NCBI GenBank assembly: GCA_050260675.1
Contig: JBLNCN010000011.1
Location: forward strand, 62,001 to 126,000
Direction of reading: 5' to 3'
Source of the DNA: JBBDIP01 sp050260675
GTDB taxonomy: Bacteria > Bacillota > Sulfobacillia > Fermentithermobacillales > Fermentithermobacillaceae
DNA: 64,000 nucleotides
Shown: one piece after another, positions 1 through 7,568 of the stretch
How the letters are laid out: each line of letters opens with the position of its first letter
Numbering within the stretch: the first letter of the stretch is position 1
The notes under the pieces: model-generated
What the model was told of the DNA's origin: nothing
Seen by the model: only the letters and a program-made list of their open reading frames with translations
Database searches by the model: none
Position numbers and translations under genes: made by a program

Positions 1-1
1 C

Positions 2-181
2 ACTGGAGGATACCGGGGCGTGGTGGGCCTCACCACCGAGAGCAACAGGTGGGACTTCGTCGCAGGTGACGGGCACCTGTTCGTCTCCCCCGCACTAGTG
101 ACCATCTCTGCGGGCGGCCAATCCAGGGCGCTCGTCGCCGACACCCGCGGAAACCTGTACTTCTTGGCGCTTCCGGAGTAG
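2..181 (+). CDS. C-terminal end of a beta-propeller-like protein (5' partial)
   Basis: An open frame runs from the window edge to the TAG at 179-181 and gives 59 residues. It ends in VADTRGNLYFLALPE, which resembles the closing strand of a PQQ-like or other beta-propeller repeat (the pattern D-x-x-G-x-L-Y is seen directly). The gene body lies outside the window, so the function cannot be stated. It reads towards ldh, with about 73 bp between them. Alternative: any secreted or cytosolic repeat protein. Confidence 0.55.
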   Translation, partial: TGGYRGVVGLTTESNRWDFVAGDGHLFVSPALVTISAGGQSRALVADTRGNLYFLALPE

Positions 182-201
182 ACCGACTCCTCCTGGTCAT
201 A

Positions 202-256
202 ACTGGGGATGATCTTCTTGATGAGCGCGATTCGCGCTAAGGAGGTCATCCCCAGT
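202..256 (+). promoter_or_regulatory. Nested hairpin enclosing the ldh ribosome site and touching its start
   Basis: An 11-bp perfect inverted repeat pairs ACTGGGGATGA (202-212) with TCATCCCCAGT (246-256). Inside the loop are a second hairpin (AGCGCG 224-229 with CGCGCT 233-238) and the AAGGAGG Shine-Dalgarno (239-245). The 3' arm reaches the first two bases of the GTG start at 255. In RNA the outer stem would cage initiation. Whether it is a thermosensor, a protein target or chance is inference. Confidence 0.45.
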
Positions 257-1403
257 GAAAGAAGAACCCCTCATCGCATACACCAAACCCACGAGAGTGG
301 CGGTCGTTGGAGCAGGACTTGTTGGCTCCACCTACGCCTACACGGTCCTCTTGCAGGGCCTCGCTGACGAGATCGTCATCATCGACGTCCGGGGGGACAA
401 GGCCCGGGGAGAGGCCATGGACCTCCGCCACGCTGCCCCCTTCACCGGACGCACATCCGTTTGGGCTGGTACCATGGACGATCTCACCCAGGCAGACCTC
501 ATAATGATATCCGCGGGCGTGAACCAGAAGCCGGGCCAGACCCGCATGGACCTCCTCCAGGAAAACGCCAGGATCGTCGGCGATATAGCCGAGGAGGCGG
601 GGGCCCTGAGTCCGGGAGCGGTCTTTCTGGTTACCACCAACCCGGTTGACGTGATGTCCTATCTCACCATGAAGAGGTCGAAGGCCTCCCCGTCCAGGGT
701 ACTGGGCTCCGGCACCGCCCTCGATACCGCCCGGCTGCGTCTTCTTATCGGCCAAGACCTCGGGATCGATCCGAGAAGCATCCACGCCTTTGTACTCGGG
801 GAGCACGGGGACTCTGAGATGGTAGCGTGGAGCAGGGCCCAAGTTGCGGGCAACTCCATAGTGGATTGGCCCGATATGGACGAGGATGACCGCAGAGCGA
901 TTGCGGCCGATGTCAAAGGGGCAGCCTACCAGGTCATCCGCATGAAGGGCGCCACATGCTACGCCATAGCCCTCACGCTGGCCAAAATCACGGAGGCCGT
1001 CCTCAAGGACACGCGGACCGTTTTCTCCGTCTCAACGTATCTGGACGGCCAGTATGGGATCTACGACGTCTACCTGGGCGCGCCGGCCATTGTCGGCAGA
1101 GGGGGCGTGGTGCGGACCCTGGAGATACCGCTCTCAAAGGATGAACTGGCGCAGCTTCAGGAGTCGGCCCGGCTGGTGAGGGCCGCAAATGAGTCCGTCT
1201 ACCTCGGCAGGCGCCAGCTGGTAGGCGCCGCAGCTCAAGGGCCTGGAGCATCGTCAGAGATGCTGAGCGGGAAAGCGCGCGAGGCATCACACGCGATAGC
1301 CAACGAGACGTCGGAAGAGCTCGCGCCGAGGCGAATCCTGCCCCGCATCCCGCGCCGAACGGCCATGAAGCAGGTGACAAAGAGGCCCCGGCGGCTCATC
1401 TAG
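255..1403 (+). CDS. ldh: L-lactate dehydrogenase with a 60-residue basic C-terminal extension
   Basis: NAD-dependent reduction of pyruvate to L-lactate in the cytosol, the fermentative electron sink. The Rossmann motif VVGAGLVGS is at residues 17-25, the mobile-loop NQKPGQTR at 90-97 (this loop distinguishes lactate from malate dehydrogenases), the Asp157/Arg160 region LDTAR, and catalytic His184 in LGEHGDSE. The canonical fold ends near residue 320. The remaining 60 residues are Arg/Ala rich and unlike any LDH tail I know. GTG start with AAGGAGG (239-245) nine bases upstream, inside a predicted hairpin. The stop overlaps the convergent nucleoside hydrolase by 4 bp. Confidence 0.93.
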   Translation: MKEEPLIAYTKPTRVAVVGAGLVGSTYAYTVLLQGLADEIVIIDVRGDKARGEAMDLRHAAPFTGRTSVWAGTMDDLTQADLIMISAGVNQKPGQTRMDLLQENARIVGDIAEEAGALSPGAVFLVTTNPVDVMSYLTMKRSKASPSRVLGSGTALDTARLRLLIGQDLGIDPRSIHAFVLGEHGDSEMVAWSRAQVAGNSIVDWPDMDEDDRRAIAADVKGAAYQVIRMKGATCYAIALTLAKITEAVLKDTRTVFSVSTYLDGQYGIYDVYLGAPAIVGRGGVVRTLEIPLSKDELAQLQESARLVRAANESVYLGRRQLVGAAAQGPGASSEMLSGKAREASHAIANETSEELAPRRILPRIPRRTAMKQVTKRPRRLI

Positions 1404-2365
1404 AGGCCGTTCGACGACCTCCCACCCGTCAGCCGCACGTCAAGTGCCGCGATGGCCGCCGTGACCATGCCGATGAAGCGCTCCCGGTCTACCTCGAGGG
1501 CGACGTCCCCATTGGGCTCTCTCCCCGTCACCCCGCCGAAGTCAACCACGGTCCTCCCCAGCGTGAACTCCCCTCTGGTCTCCACATCCACGCGCAAGCG
1601 GCGGGTCTTCACGATATCAGGCTCACACGCTGCGGCAACGGCCAATGCGTCATGGATGGGATTGCCCGGAAATCCATGGGACCGGTAGAAGGCAGAGTAC
1701 GAGTCCAGTAAACCGGCAGCGAACCGGCCGGCGGGCCCCGACTCCCGCAGGGCCTCCACCTCGTGGGGGAACATCAAGGCTTTGTGGGTCACATCCAGGC
1801 CTATCATGGTGATGGGAACGCCGGATTCGAAGACCACGCGCGCGGCCTCCGGATCGACAAACATGTTGAACTCAGCGGCCGGAGTCCAGTTTCCTTCCCC
1901 GGCAGCACCCCCCATGAGAACGATCCGGTCTATCTTCTCCCTAAGACCGGGGTGGGCGAGAAGGAATGCGGCGATGTTGGTGAGGGGTCCCACCGGTATG
2001 AGGGTGACTTTCCGCTCCTCCCTGCTCAATGTGGAAGCGATGAACTCGACGGCCGGCGGGCTTTTCCCGGACATGCCTGGCCTTTCCGGCACCTGTACGC
2101 CCAAGCCGCCGGCTCCGTGAACAGCAGGGGCCGTCACAAGAGGCCTCATAAGGGGTTTGTCCGCTCCCCGGCACACCGGCACCGAAGCGCCGACGGCGTC
2201 CAGCACGCGAAGAGCGTTGCGGTAGGTATTCTCTCCGGTGCTGTTGCCAGCGACCGTCGTGATCCCCAGGAGATCGAACCGCCCGCTTCCTAAGGCAAGC
2301 ATGATGGCCACGGCATCGTCGTGGCCAGGGTCGCAGTCAATGATGGCCGGGATCTTCGTCTCCAC
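1400..2365 (-). CDS. Inosine/uridine-preferring nucleoside hydrolase
   Basis: Hydrolyses the N-glycosidic bond of ribonucleosides, giving free base and ribose. The family signature DCDPGHDDA is at residues 10-18 (Asp and Ca2+ ligands), and the second conserved acidic region GNPIHDALAVA lies near residue 240. Its 321 residues match the RihA/B/C family. GTG start preceded by AGGAGGG. It sits 11 bp downstream of the LacI-ribokinase fusion on the same strand, so the two probably form an operon: this enzyme frees ribose and the neighbour phosphorylates it. Which nucleosides are preferred cannot be read from the sequence. Confidence 0.93.
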   Translation of the reverse strand: METKIPAIIDCDPGHDDAVAIMLALGSGRFDLLGITTVAGNSTGENTYRNALRVLDAVGASVPVCRGADKPLMRPLVTAPAVHGAGGLGVQVPERPGMSGKSPPAVEFIASTLSREERKVTLIPVGPLTNIAAFLLAHPGLREKIDRIVLMGGAAGEGNWTPAAEFNMFVDPEAARVVFESGVPITMIGLDVTHKALMFPHEVEALRESGPAGRFAAGLLDSYSAFYRSHGFPGNPIHDALAVAAACEPDIVKTRRLRVDVETRGEFTLGRTVVDFGGVTGREPNGDVALEVDRERFIGMVTAAIAALDVRLTGGRSSNGL

Positions 2366-2376
2366 GCGAAACCCTC

Positions 2377-3504
2377 CTATCGCGAAAGAAACCTGTCTAT
2401 CTCGTCGCGCCAGGGCATGGATGTCTGAGCGCCGGCTCTGGTGACTGAAATGGCGGCGGCGGCGTTGGCAAACCTGCAGGCTTCTCCGAAGGACCTGCCC
2501 TCACAGATGGCCGCCGCAAGGGCCCCAGCGAAAGTGTCGCCGGCGGCAGTTGAGTCCGCAACCTCAACGACATGGCCGGGCAGGTACTCCGCCCTACCCC
2601 CCACGGTGTAGACAAGGCCTCTCCCGCCCAACTTCACCACGGCCCGCGGAATGCCGCAGGACGTCAGGTCCGCAGCCGCTGCTTTGGCCGACTCGGGATC
2701 CGTAACGGGGCGGCCGGTAAGGAACTCGGCTTCATGCTCGTTCGGGGTGATAATGCCAACGTTTCGCCGGAGCCCTTCCGGGAGCGCCGCCGGCGGGGCC
2801 GGGTCCAGCATCACCGTCACTCCGGCTGCACGAGCCTTGCTCGCGGCGTACTCCACCACGGGAATCGGTATCTCAAGCTGCAGCATGAGGATGCGCGCGG
2901 TCTCCAGAACCGGCCCAAGGGCGTCTACATCCTCCCGGGTAACGGTCCCGTTGGCCCCGGGGACGACCACGATCGAATTCTCTCCGCGCCCGTCTATGAC
3001 GATGAAGGCACTCCCTGTGGGGACTCTGGTCGAAACCCGGACGTGGTCTCCCCTTACGCCGGCCTCCAAAAGACTTTTGGTGAGGACGCTCGAGAACACA
3101 TCGTCTCCGATGCGTCCCGCCATGACGACCTTCCCGCCGGCTCTGGACGCGGCAACCGCCTGGTTGGCTCCCTTGCCACCGGGGTAGATGCGGAAATCGG
3201 TGCCCGACACAGTCTCGCCTGCCGCGGGGCGCCTGGGAGCCCGCACCACAAAGTCAACATTGAGGCTGCCGAGGACAACGATGGTCCTCCGCGGGTCTGC
3301 CACCAAAGAACCTTCCGTTCCCGGTGATCCGATCGATAGGCTGCGGGCTGCTTGGCTCGGGTTGAACCCTAGCGCCAGGACTGCTTCCTGGACCTTCTCC
3401 CTAGCGCTCTCACTGGTATAGCCGGTACCGTTAATGACTCTGGACACGGTAGCTATTGACACTCCGGCGCGCTTGGCTACGTCTTTGATGGTGGCTCCGC
3501 CCAC
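2377..3504 (-). CDS. LacI-type HTH fused to ribokinase (putative self-regulating kinase)
   Basis: Residues 4-25 (TIKDVAKRAGVSIATVSRVI) form a classic LacI helix-turn-helix, followed by a hinge-helix-like NPSQAARSL (48-56). The usual sugar-binding regulatory domain is absent. From about residue 74 to 375 there is a full PfkB/ribokinase: PGGKGANQA (108-116), NEHE (255-258) and the anion-hole/base region STAAGDTFAGAL with catalytic Asp323. Expected reaction: ribose to ribose-5-phosphate. I infer that the kinase domain also senses ribose or ATP and that the protein represses its own operon through the three operators at 3624-3701. GTG start with AGGGGG ten bases upstream. Confidence 0.93.
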   Translation of the reverse strand: MGGATIKDVAKRAGVSIATVSRVINGTGYTSESAREKVQEAVLALGFNPSQAARSLSIGSPGTEGSLVADPRRTIVVLGSLNVDFVVRAPRRPAAGETVSGTDFRIYPGGKGANQAVAASRAGGKVVMAGRIGDDVFSSVLTKSLLEAGVRGDHVRVSTRVPTGSAFIVIDGRGENSIVVVPGANGTVTREDVDALGPVLETARILMLQLEIPIPVVEYAASKARAAGVTVMLDPAPPAALPEGLRRNVGIITPNEHEAEFLTGRPVTDPESAKAAAADLTSCGIPRAVVKLGGRGLVYTVGGRAEYLPGHVVEVADSTAAGDTFAGALAAAICEGRSFGEACRFANAAAAISVTRAGAQTSMPWRDEIDRFLSR

Positions 3505-3623
3505 GACTGTCCGGCCCCCTCATGACTCCATTTGCTTAGCCTAGCGTGAGACCCCACAGACTATCCAACGCAAATCCCATTCAATCCCCCAGGGAGACTT
3601 CAATCTGCCAGGGAGACCCCGTC

Positions 3624-3637
3624 TGAAAGCGTTTCCA
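3624..3637. promoter_or_regulatory. LacI-type operator O1 (TGAAAGCGTTTCCA)
   Basis: Near-palindrome with central CG, matching the LacI-family/cre consensus TGWAANCGNTNWCA except at one position. It is the member closest to the LacI-ribokinase start, 120 bp upstream of the GTG. The central CG is at 3630-3631. Confidence 0.75.
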
Positions 3638-3655
3638 CTTGCACTCTCACTCTTG

Positions 3656-3669
3656 TGTAACCGTTTTCA
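3656..3669. promoter_or_regulatory. LacI-type operator O2 (TGTAACCGTTTTCA)
   Basis: Second central-CG half-palindrome. Its CG at 3662-3663 lies exactly 32 bp from that of O1, about three helical turns, so repressors would sit on the same DNA face. Confidence 0.72.
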
Positions 3670-3687
3670 CATCCCTGGTAGATCGCG

Positions 3688-3701
3688 TGAAAACGTTTCC
3701 A
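3688..3701. promoter_or_regulatory. LacI-type operator O3 (TGAAAACGTTTCCA)
   Basis: Third site, differing from O1 at one base, with its CG at 3694-3695, again exactly 32 bp on. The intergenic stretch 3505-3842 that holds O1-O3 contains no gene I can support. The operators could also influence the divergent gene at 3843. Confidence 0.75.
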
Positions 3702-3842
3702 TAGGCACCTGCCTCATTCTATGGGGTCCCCGAGGGTTCCTTCAGATGTGGGCAGAAGAAGGGATAATCTACATGGTGAGAGAGGGGCATTGTCACCACT
3801 TCCGGCATAGCGTTATGTGAACAACAGTGTGGAGGGATAGCC

Positions 3843-4295
3843 GTGCAAGTCGACGGTGTCTACGTCTCGCTATCCGCCAGGGAAATCGCTTCCCTGGTGA
3901 AGAGTCTCCCCCTCCCCAGAGGGGTCCAGGTGAGCGACGTGGTCCTCACCGACAACGGACTGGAAGCCACCGTCAGAGCGTCCCTTCTACTCGGGCTTCC
4001 GGTGAAGTTCAAAGTCGAGATCGACCACTTCTCCGGAGCAAAGGTGTTCTTCAGGGTCTCTCCTCCCGTGAAACCCAACTGGCTGGTGGTGCGTCCTCTG
4101 ATGATGGCTATCCCGGGAGCGAGATACATGGGCAACAGCATGGTGGAGATCGACCTCATCTCAGCCTCCCGAGGATATCTCTCCGGCATCAACTTGAAGA
4201 GGCTCTCCCTGAACCGGAACGGCTTTGTGGGAGAGGCGTCGGCTGTAACATCCACCGTCTCGTGGGGGGACCTTCTGTCGGGGATAACCTGGTGA
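3843..4295 (+). CDS. Conserved hypothetical protein, possibly lipid-binding-like
   Basis: 150 residues, no signal peptide and no membrane segment. GTG start with GGAGGG seven to eight bases upstream. The N-terminus MQVDGVYVSLSAREIASLVKS and alternating hydrophobic strands followed by short helices vaguely recall DUF2993/LmeA-type domains, but I see no diagnostic motif and do not assign a function. It is divergent from the LacI-ribokinase gene and 105 bp before ymaF. Real coding is supported by the clean SD and by GC-biased third positions. Confidence 0.75.
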   Translation: MQVDGVYVSLSAREIASLVKSLPLPRGVQVSDVVLTDNGLEATVRASLLLGLPVKFKVEIDHFSGAKVFFRVSPPVKPNWLVVRPLMMAIPGARYMGNSMVEIDLISASRGYLSGINLKRLSLNRNGFVGEASAVTSTVSWGDLLSGITW

Positions 4296-4400
4296 AGATA
4301 AGAGTGAAGAAAAGGTAAGGGAGGCAATCGGTAAGGCCCCTCACACTAGGTCATGCGCACTCATATCATCTTAGGAAGCCGTTATAAGGAGGCGCATGGC

Positions 4401-4832
4401 GTGGAGGATAGAAGAGAATTCCCACACGTCCACGACTATTTCGGGAGAACGTCGGTTGACGACGGTCATTTCCACACCTTTACCGGAGCGACCATGGAGC
4501 AGGTGCCCGCGGTCGGGGGCCACGTTCACAACTACGCGAACGAGACCCGCGTGGCCGAGAACCACACACACATTATGAGAGGGACCTCCGGCCTGCCCAT
4601 CCCGGTCCTTTTGGGCCACGTCCACCAGCTGGCTGGCGTGACCGAGATTGCCGATAACCACAGCCATTCCTACGACGTGTACACCGGTTACCAGAGGCCT
4701 CAGAGAAACGTGAGGCGTCCTCGATTCACAGCCGATGCTGTGGCAGAGAACAAAGAAGAGGCGCCCCAGGGGAGACGCCCCCGCTTCCGTTTTCCGAGGA
4801 GAGAATCTAGCCCGACATCCGACGAGAAATAG
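4401..4832 (+). CDS. ymaF: YmaF-family histidine-rich repeat protein
   Basis: His-rich repeats of the form G-H-x-H with interspersed acidic residues run through residues 7-90: HVHDYFGRTS, GHFHTFTG, GHVHNYA, ENHTHIMRGTS, GHVHQLAGVT and DNHSHSY. This is the YmaF pattern (Bacillus YmaF, role unknown, presumably metal or polyanion binding). The Arg/Lys/Pro-rich tail is probably disordered. I chose GTG at 4401 because AAGGAGG (4386-4392) lies 8 bases upstream; the in-frame ATG at 4353 has no SD. The last 26 bp overlap the 3' end of the convergent fchA. Confidence 0.85.
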   Translation: MEDRREFPHVHDYFGRTSVDDGHFHTFTGATMEQVPAVGGHVHNYANETRVAENHTHIMRGTSGLPIPVLLGHVHQLAGVTEIADNHSHSYDVYTGYQRPQRNVRRPRFTADAVAENKEEAPQGRRPRFRFPRRESSPTSDEK

Positions 4833-5442
4833 TGGCTAGCGCTCGATCTTTGATCTGCCGGGCCTGATCAATCAGGCCTTCCTTATCTTGCTTGGCCTTT
4901 TCGGCGAAGGACGCATCCTTGAGGTTGGGCAGGTTGATATCGACGTTGAGGAGCGCCGCCATTAGCGCGGCCTCTGCCAAGTACGCCGACACGCCGGCAT
5001 CGCTGATGGCCATGGTGTTGCCTATGGGCGCGATCTCTTCCACAACCTTCAGGATCTCCAGGCACGCCCGCGCGATCTCCAGCGGTGTCTCTGTGGCGCC
5101 CTTCAGGGCTTCCTGGATCAGGTGCTCCTTGCGCTCCTTCTCCTCATCGGTCACCGCAGGCATCTTGTAGTACTCCATGAACCGGCGGAACTGGGCCATA
5201 TCGGCGTCTACCAGTTCCTCCATGCGGTTCATCAGGCACAGCGCGCGGTCGCGAAGCCTCGTGATCTCGGCTTCCACGTCCCGGTACTTCTTCTTGCCTA
5301 TCGTGAGATTGCCGACCATGGCCGACATGGAAGCCGCGAACGCCGCGGCGATAGCCGCAACGCTGCCCCCTCCCGGAGTAGGCTCACTGGATGCAGAGAC
5401 CTTCAACACATCGGTGAGACTCTTCTCAAAGAGCTCGCTCAT
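4807..5442 (-). CDS. fchA: Methenyltetrahydrofolate cyclohydrolase (FTCD_C/FchA family)
   Basis: All-helical cyclodeaminase/cyclohydrolase fold, 211 residues. The hallmark PTPGGGSVAAIAAAFAASM (residues 22-40) is intact, as are GNTMAISDAGVSAYLAEAALMAALLNV and NLPNLKD further on. Together with folD it interconverts methylene-, methenyl- and 10-formyl-THF. Its ATG overlaps the folD stop as ATGA (5439-5442), which implies translational coupling. FolD is itself usually bifunctional, so FchA here probably supplies extra cyclohydrolase capacity, as in acetogens and amino-acid fermenters. Confidence 0.93.
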   Translation of the reverse strand: MSELFEKSLTDVLKVSASSEPTPGGGSVAAIAAAFAASMSAMVGNLTIGKKKYRDVEAEITRLRDRALCLMNRMEELVDADMAQFRRFMEYYKMPAVTDEEKERKEHLIQEALKGATETPLEIARACLEILKVVEEIAPIGNTMAISDAGVSAYLAEAALMAALLNVDINLPNLKDASFAEKAKQDKEGLIDQARQIKDRALATISRRMSG

Positions 5443-6296
5443 TGACCCTTGCCCCCTTGCAGTTCAATGGCTTTGAGCAGGTTCTTCTGGATCAGCGCGG
5501 TGGTAAGGCTCCCTACGCCTCCCGGTACCGGGGTAATGGCGGACGCAACCTCGGCGACCGCCTCGTAGTCCACATCGCCGACAGTCTTGCCGTCAAGGTC
5601 GTTGATGCCGGCGTCGACCACGACGGTGCCCGGGGCGATCATGTCTTTGGTGATCAGGTTGGCTTTGCCGGCGGCAGCTACCACGATGTCAGCAGCTCTG
5701 GTGTGCTTCGCCAAGTCCCTGGTGCGGGTGTGGCAGACGGTCACTGTGGCGTTCTCATTGAGCAATAGGAAGATGAGCGGTTTTCCGACCGTGTCTCCCC
5801 TGCCAACCAGGCAGACGCTCTTGCCCTCCAGGGTTATCCCTTGCCGCTTCATGATCTCGATGCAGCTCTGGGGAGTGACCGGGAAGAGGCCTTCCTTGTG
5901 GGTGAACATCCGCCCCCGGTTCACCGGGCTGATGCCGTCCACGTCCTTCTCGGGATCGACAGCCATCATCACCCGTTCCTTGTTCATGTGCCGGGGCAGC
6001 GGGAGCTCCAGCATAATCCCGTGGACTGACGCGTTCTTGGACAGCTCGCCCAGCTTCGCGAGGACCTCTTCTTCGGTCGCTGTCTCGGCGAACTTATGTA
6101 GTTCGAAATCGATACCTGAGTTCTTGCAGGCCTTCTCTTTTGATCTGGCGTACAGCACCGACGCGGGATCGTCACCCACCAGCACGACCGCCATTTTGGG
6201 GGTAATCCCCTTCTCCTTCAGTTGGGCTACCTGGGCTCTAACTTCCTCCCGTATGGCGGCCGCAACCGCTTTTCCCTCGAGAACCGTTGCAGACAT
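5439..6296 (-). CDS. folD: Bifunctional methylene-THF dehydrogenase/methenyl-THF cyclohydrolase
   Basis: 285 residues from the ATG at 6296, which has AGAGGGAA seven bases upstream; an in-frame extension to 6377 lacks an SD. Motifs: the substrate loop ASVLYARSKEKAC with the conserved Tyr and Lys, LPLPRHMN, PVTPQSCIEIMK and the dinucleotide loop GRGDTVGKPL (more usually GRSxIVGxP), ending in PVPGGVGSLTTALI. It catalyses two reversible steps of C1 metabolism in the cytosol. First gene of folD-fchA; its upstream region holds a five-copy 31-bp tandem repeat. Confidence 0.95.
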   Translation of the reverse strand: MSATVLEGKAVAAAIREEVRAQVAQLKEKGITPKMAVVLVGDDPASVLYARSKEKACKNSGIDFELHKFAETATEEEVLAKLGELSKNASVHGIMLELPLPRHMNKERVMMAVDPEKDVDGISPVNRGRMFTHKEGLFPVTPQSCIEIMKRQGITLEGKSVCLVGRGDTVGKPLIFLLLNENATVTVCHTRTRDLAKHTRAADIVVAAAGKANLITKDMIAPGTVVVDAGINDLDGKTVGDVDYEAVAEVASAITPVPGGVGSLTTALIQKNLLKAIELQGGKGQ

Positions 6297-6444
6297 GTGC
6301 AATTCCCTCTCTTCCAAAGGAAGCCTCCCCACTTGGGGCGCTTCCCATGTTGACCCACAGAGCGGATCCTTCCACAACGCCCCCGGTTATCCCTTGTGGA
6401 TGGCGGGAGTAGACCTCCCCATCGTTGTCCGGCAGATCGATCAG
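6297..6444. other. folD upstream region without a recognised feature
   Basis: Non-coding stretch between folD and the 31-bp repeat array; together with the array it makes a gene-free interval of about 400 bp (6297-6704). It should contain the folD-fchA promoter on the minus strand, but I see no convincing -35/-10 pair. Confidence 0.4.
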
Positions 6445-6616
6445 TCGGTTTCATCATCACGACGAAGAAGACTGGTAGCTTTTATCATCACGAGAATCGG
6501 GATCTGTAGCTTTTGTCATCACGACAATCGGGATTGGTAGCTTTTATCATCACGACAATCGGGATTGGTAGCTTTTATCATCACGACGATCATGATCGGT
6601 AGCTTTCATCATCAGA
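6445..6616. repeat. 31-bp tandem repeat, five full copies and a partial one
   Basis: The landmark TAGCTTTTATCATCACGA recurs at 6476, 6507, 6538, 6569 and 6600, a period of exactly 31 bp. A more diverged copy starts at 6445 and the last copy is cut at 6616. Copies at 6507 and 6538 differ at one base. The period is not a multiple of three and no frame is open, so it is non-coding. Because the units are contiguous, with no unique spacers, it is not CRISPR. It lies between the terminator at 6617-6645 and folD, in the folD leader or promoter region. Confidence 0.9.
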
Positions 6617-6645
6617 TGAAAACGGACCCCCTGCGGGGGCCCGTT
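6617..6645 (-). terminator. Intrinsic terminator of the zinc-ribbon gene
   Basis: Stem ACGG-A-CCCCC / GGGGG-C-CCGT with loop TGC (6622-6644). On the minus strand it is followed by a TTTT run (6619-6622). It lies 60 bp past the stop of the gene at 6705-7124. Confidence 0.75.
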
Positions 6646-6704
6646 CCTTGGTCCGAACTTAGTGAACCAGAATCCGAATCCTAGTACTACTACTGGCCCT
6701 GAAC

Positions 6705-7124
6705 CTACACTACCCTGGTGCCGCACTTGGAGCAGAACACGTCGCCCTGGTCTATCTTGGCGCCGCACTGCGGGCAGAACGTGGCCTCCTCAGCGGGCTG
6801 CGGCTCGGGCTTGGTCTCGGCGACGCGGAGGTTCTCGATCTCCTGGCGCTTCTCGTCGATGCGGCGCTCGACCAGATCGACCGCGGCAAAGAGCTCACCG
6901 AGCTCCGGCGGGAACGTGACTCCACCCTTGTAAAGGGTATGAGCGCTGCGTCCTATGTCCTCAAACTTGCGGTTTCTCTCGTTCTCCAAAGACATCAGCT
7001 CCACCCGGTACTTTCCCATCCGGGTAAGTTCCTTGGTCTCTTGAACGAGGGTTTCGGCGCCGCTGCGGATCGTCTGTCCGAGCCTGGACCACAGGTCCTT
7101 GCGCCCTTCGGGTCCTTGCGACAT
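6705..7124 (-). CDS. Zinc-ribbon protein with N-terminal coiled coil
   Basis: 139 residues. Residues 5-100 are helical and charged (coiled-coil-like, with GRSAHTLYKGGVTFPPELGELF in the middle). The C-terminus has CPQCGAKIDQGDVFCSKCG, a CxxC...CxxC zinc ribbon of the double-zinc-ribbon type. This architecture is common in Bacillota proteins of unknown role. GAAGGAGG precedes the ATG at proper spacing. Its neighbours are another zinc-ribbon gene (7254-7472) and two small hypothetical genes. No reaction can be assigned. Confidence 0.85.
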   Translation of the reverse strand: MSQGPEGRKDLWSRLGQTIRSGAETLVQETKELTRMGKYRVELMSLENERNRKFEDIGRSAHTLYKGGVTFPPELGELFAAVDLVERRIDEKRQEIENLRVAETKPEPQPAEEATFCPQCGAKIDQGDVFCSKCGTRVV

Positions 7125-7253
7125 TGGCGTGCCTCCTTCGTGTACTAGCCATCACACACCTTATTACGCCGCAATGGGGCGGCGGTACGCACAGATCACA
7201 GTATCTCTCCTAGAAATCTGTCCAGATCCGCGAAGGATAATCAGGCGCTCCCG

Positions 7254-7472
7254 TCACTTCCCGCAGGTGGAGCAAGTCCCTCCGGCACAGCTTCCGCAGG
7301 TCCCGCCCCGGTTTCCCCCTCCGGTGCCGCCCTGCACGTGGGAACTGAACGTGGAAAGGAGCTTCTTGAGGTTCCTGGAGCCGCAGGACGGGCACTCGGG
7401 AGTATCTTTGCCTCTCTGAAGGAACTCGAAAGTCTTGCCGCAATCGGCGCAGCGATACTCAAAGATAGGCAT
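7254..7472 (-). CDS. FmdB-family zinc-ribbon protein with Cys-rich tail
   Basis: 72 residues starting MPIFEYRCADCGKTFEFLQ, the FmdB/CxxC_CXXC_SSSS signature, with a second CPSCGS pair completing the zinc ribbon. After a Gly-rich linker there is an unusual tail GGTCGSCAGGTCSTCGK, with three more CxxC-like cysteine pairs. FmdB was named as a putative regulator, but the biochemical role of the family is not settled. GGAGGGGATCTC precedes the ATG. Confidence 0.9.
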   Translation of the reverse strand: MPIFEYRCADCGKTFEFLQRGKDTPECPSCGSRNLKKLLSTFSSHVQGGTGGGNRGGTCGSCAGGTCSTCGK

Positions 7473-7568
7473 GAGATCCCCTCCGGGATGAAGTCTACCC
7501 GCCTCTCATCAAGTGTTCAAGGTTGCTCGGCTGTACAATTGTGTAAAGAGGATGAGAGTGGTTAAGAC

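Noticed and set aside
6445..6616. Possible CRISPR array
   Set aside because: Units are contiguous with a 31-bp period and no unique spacers, and no cas gene is near. It is an ordinary tandem repeat.
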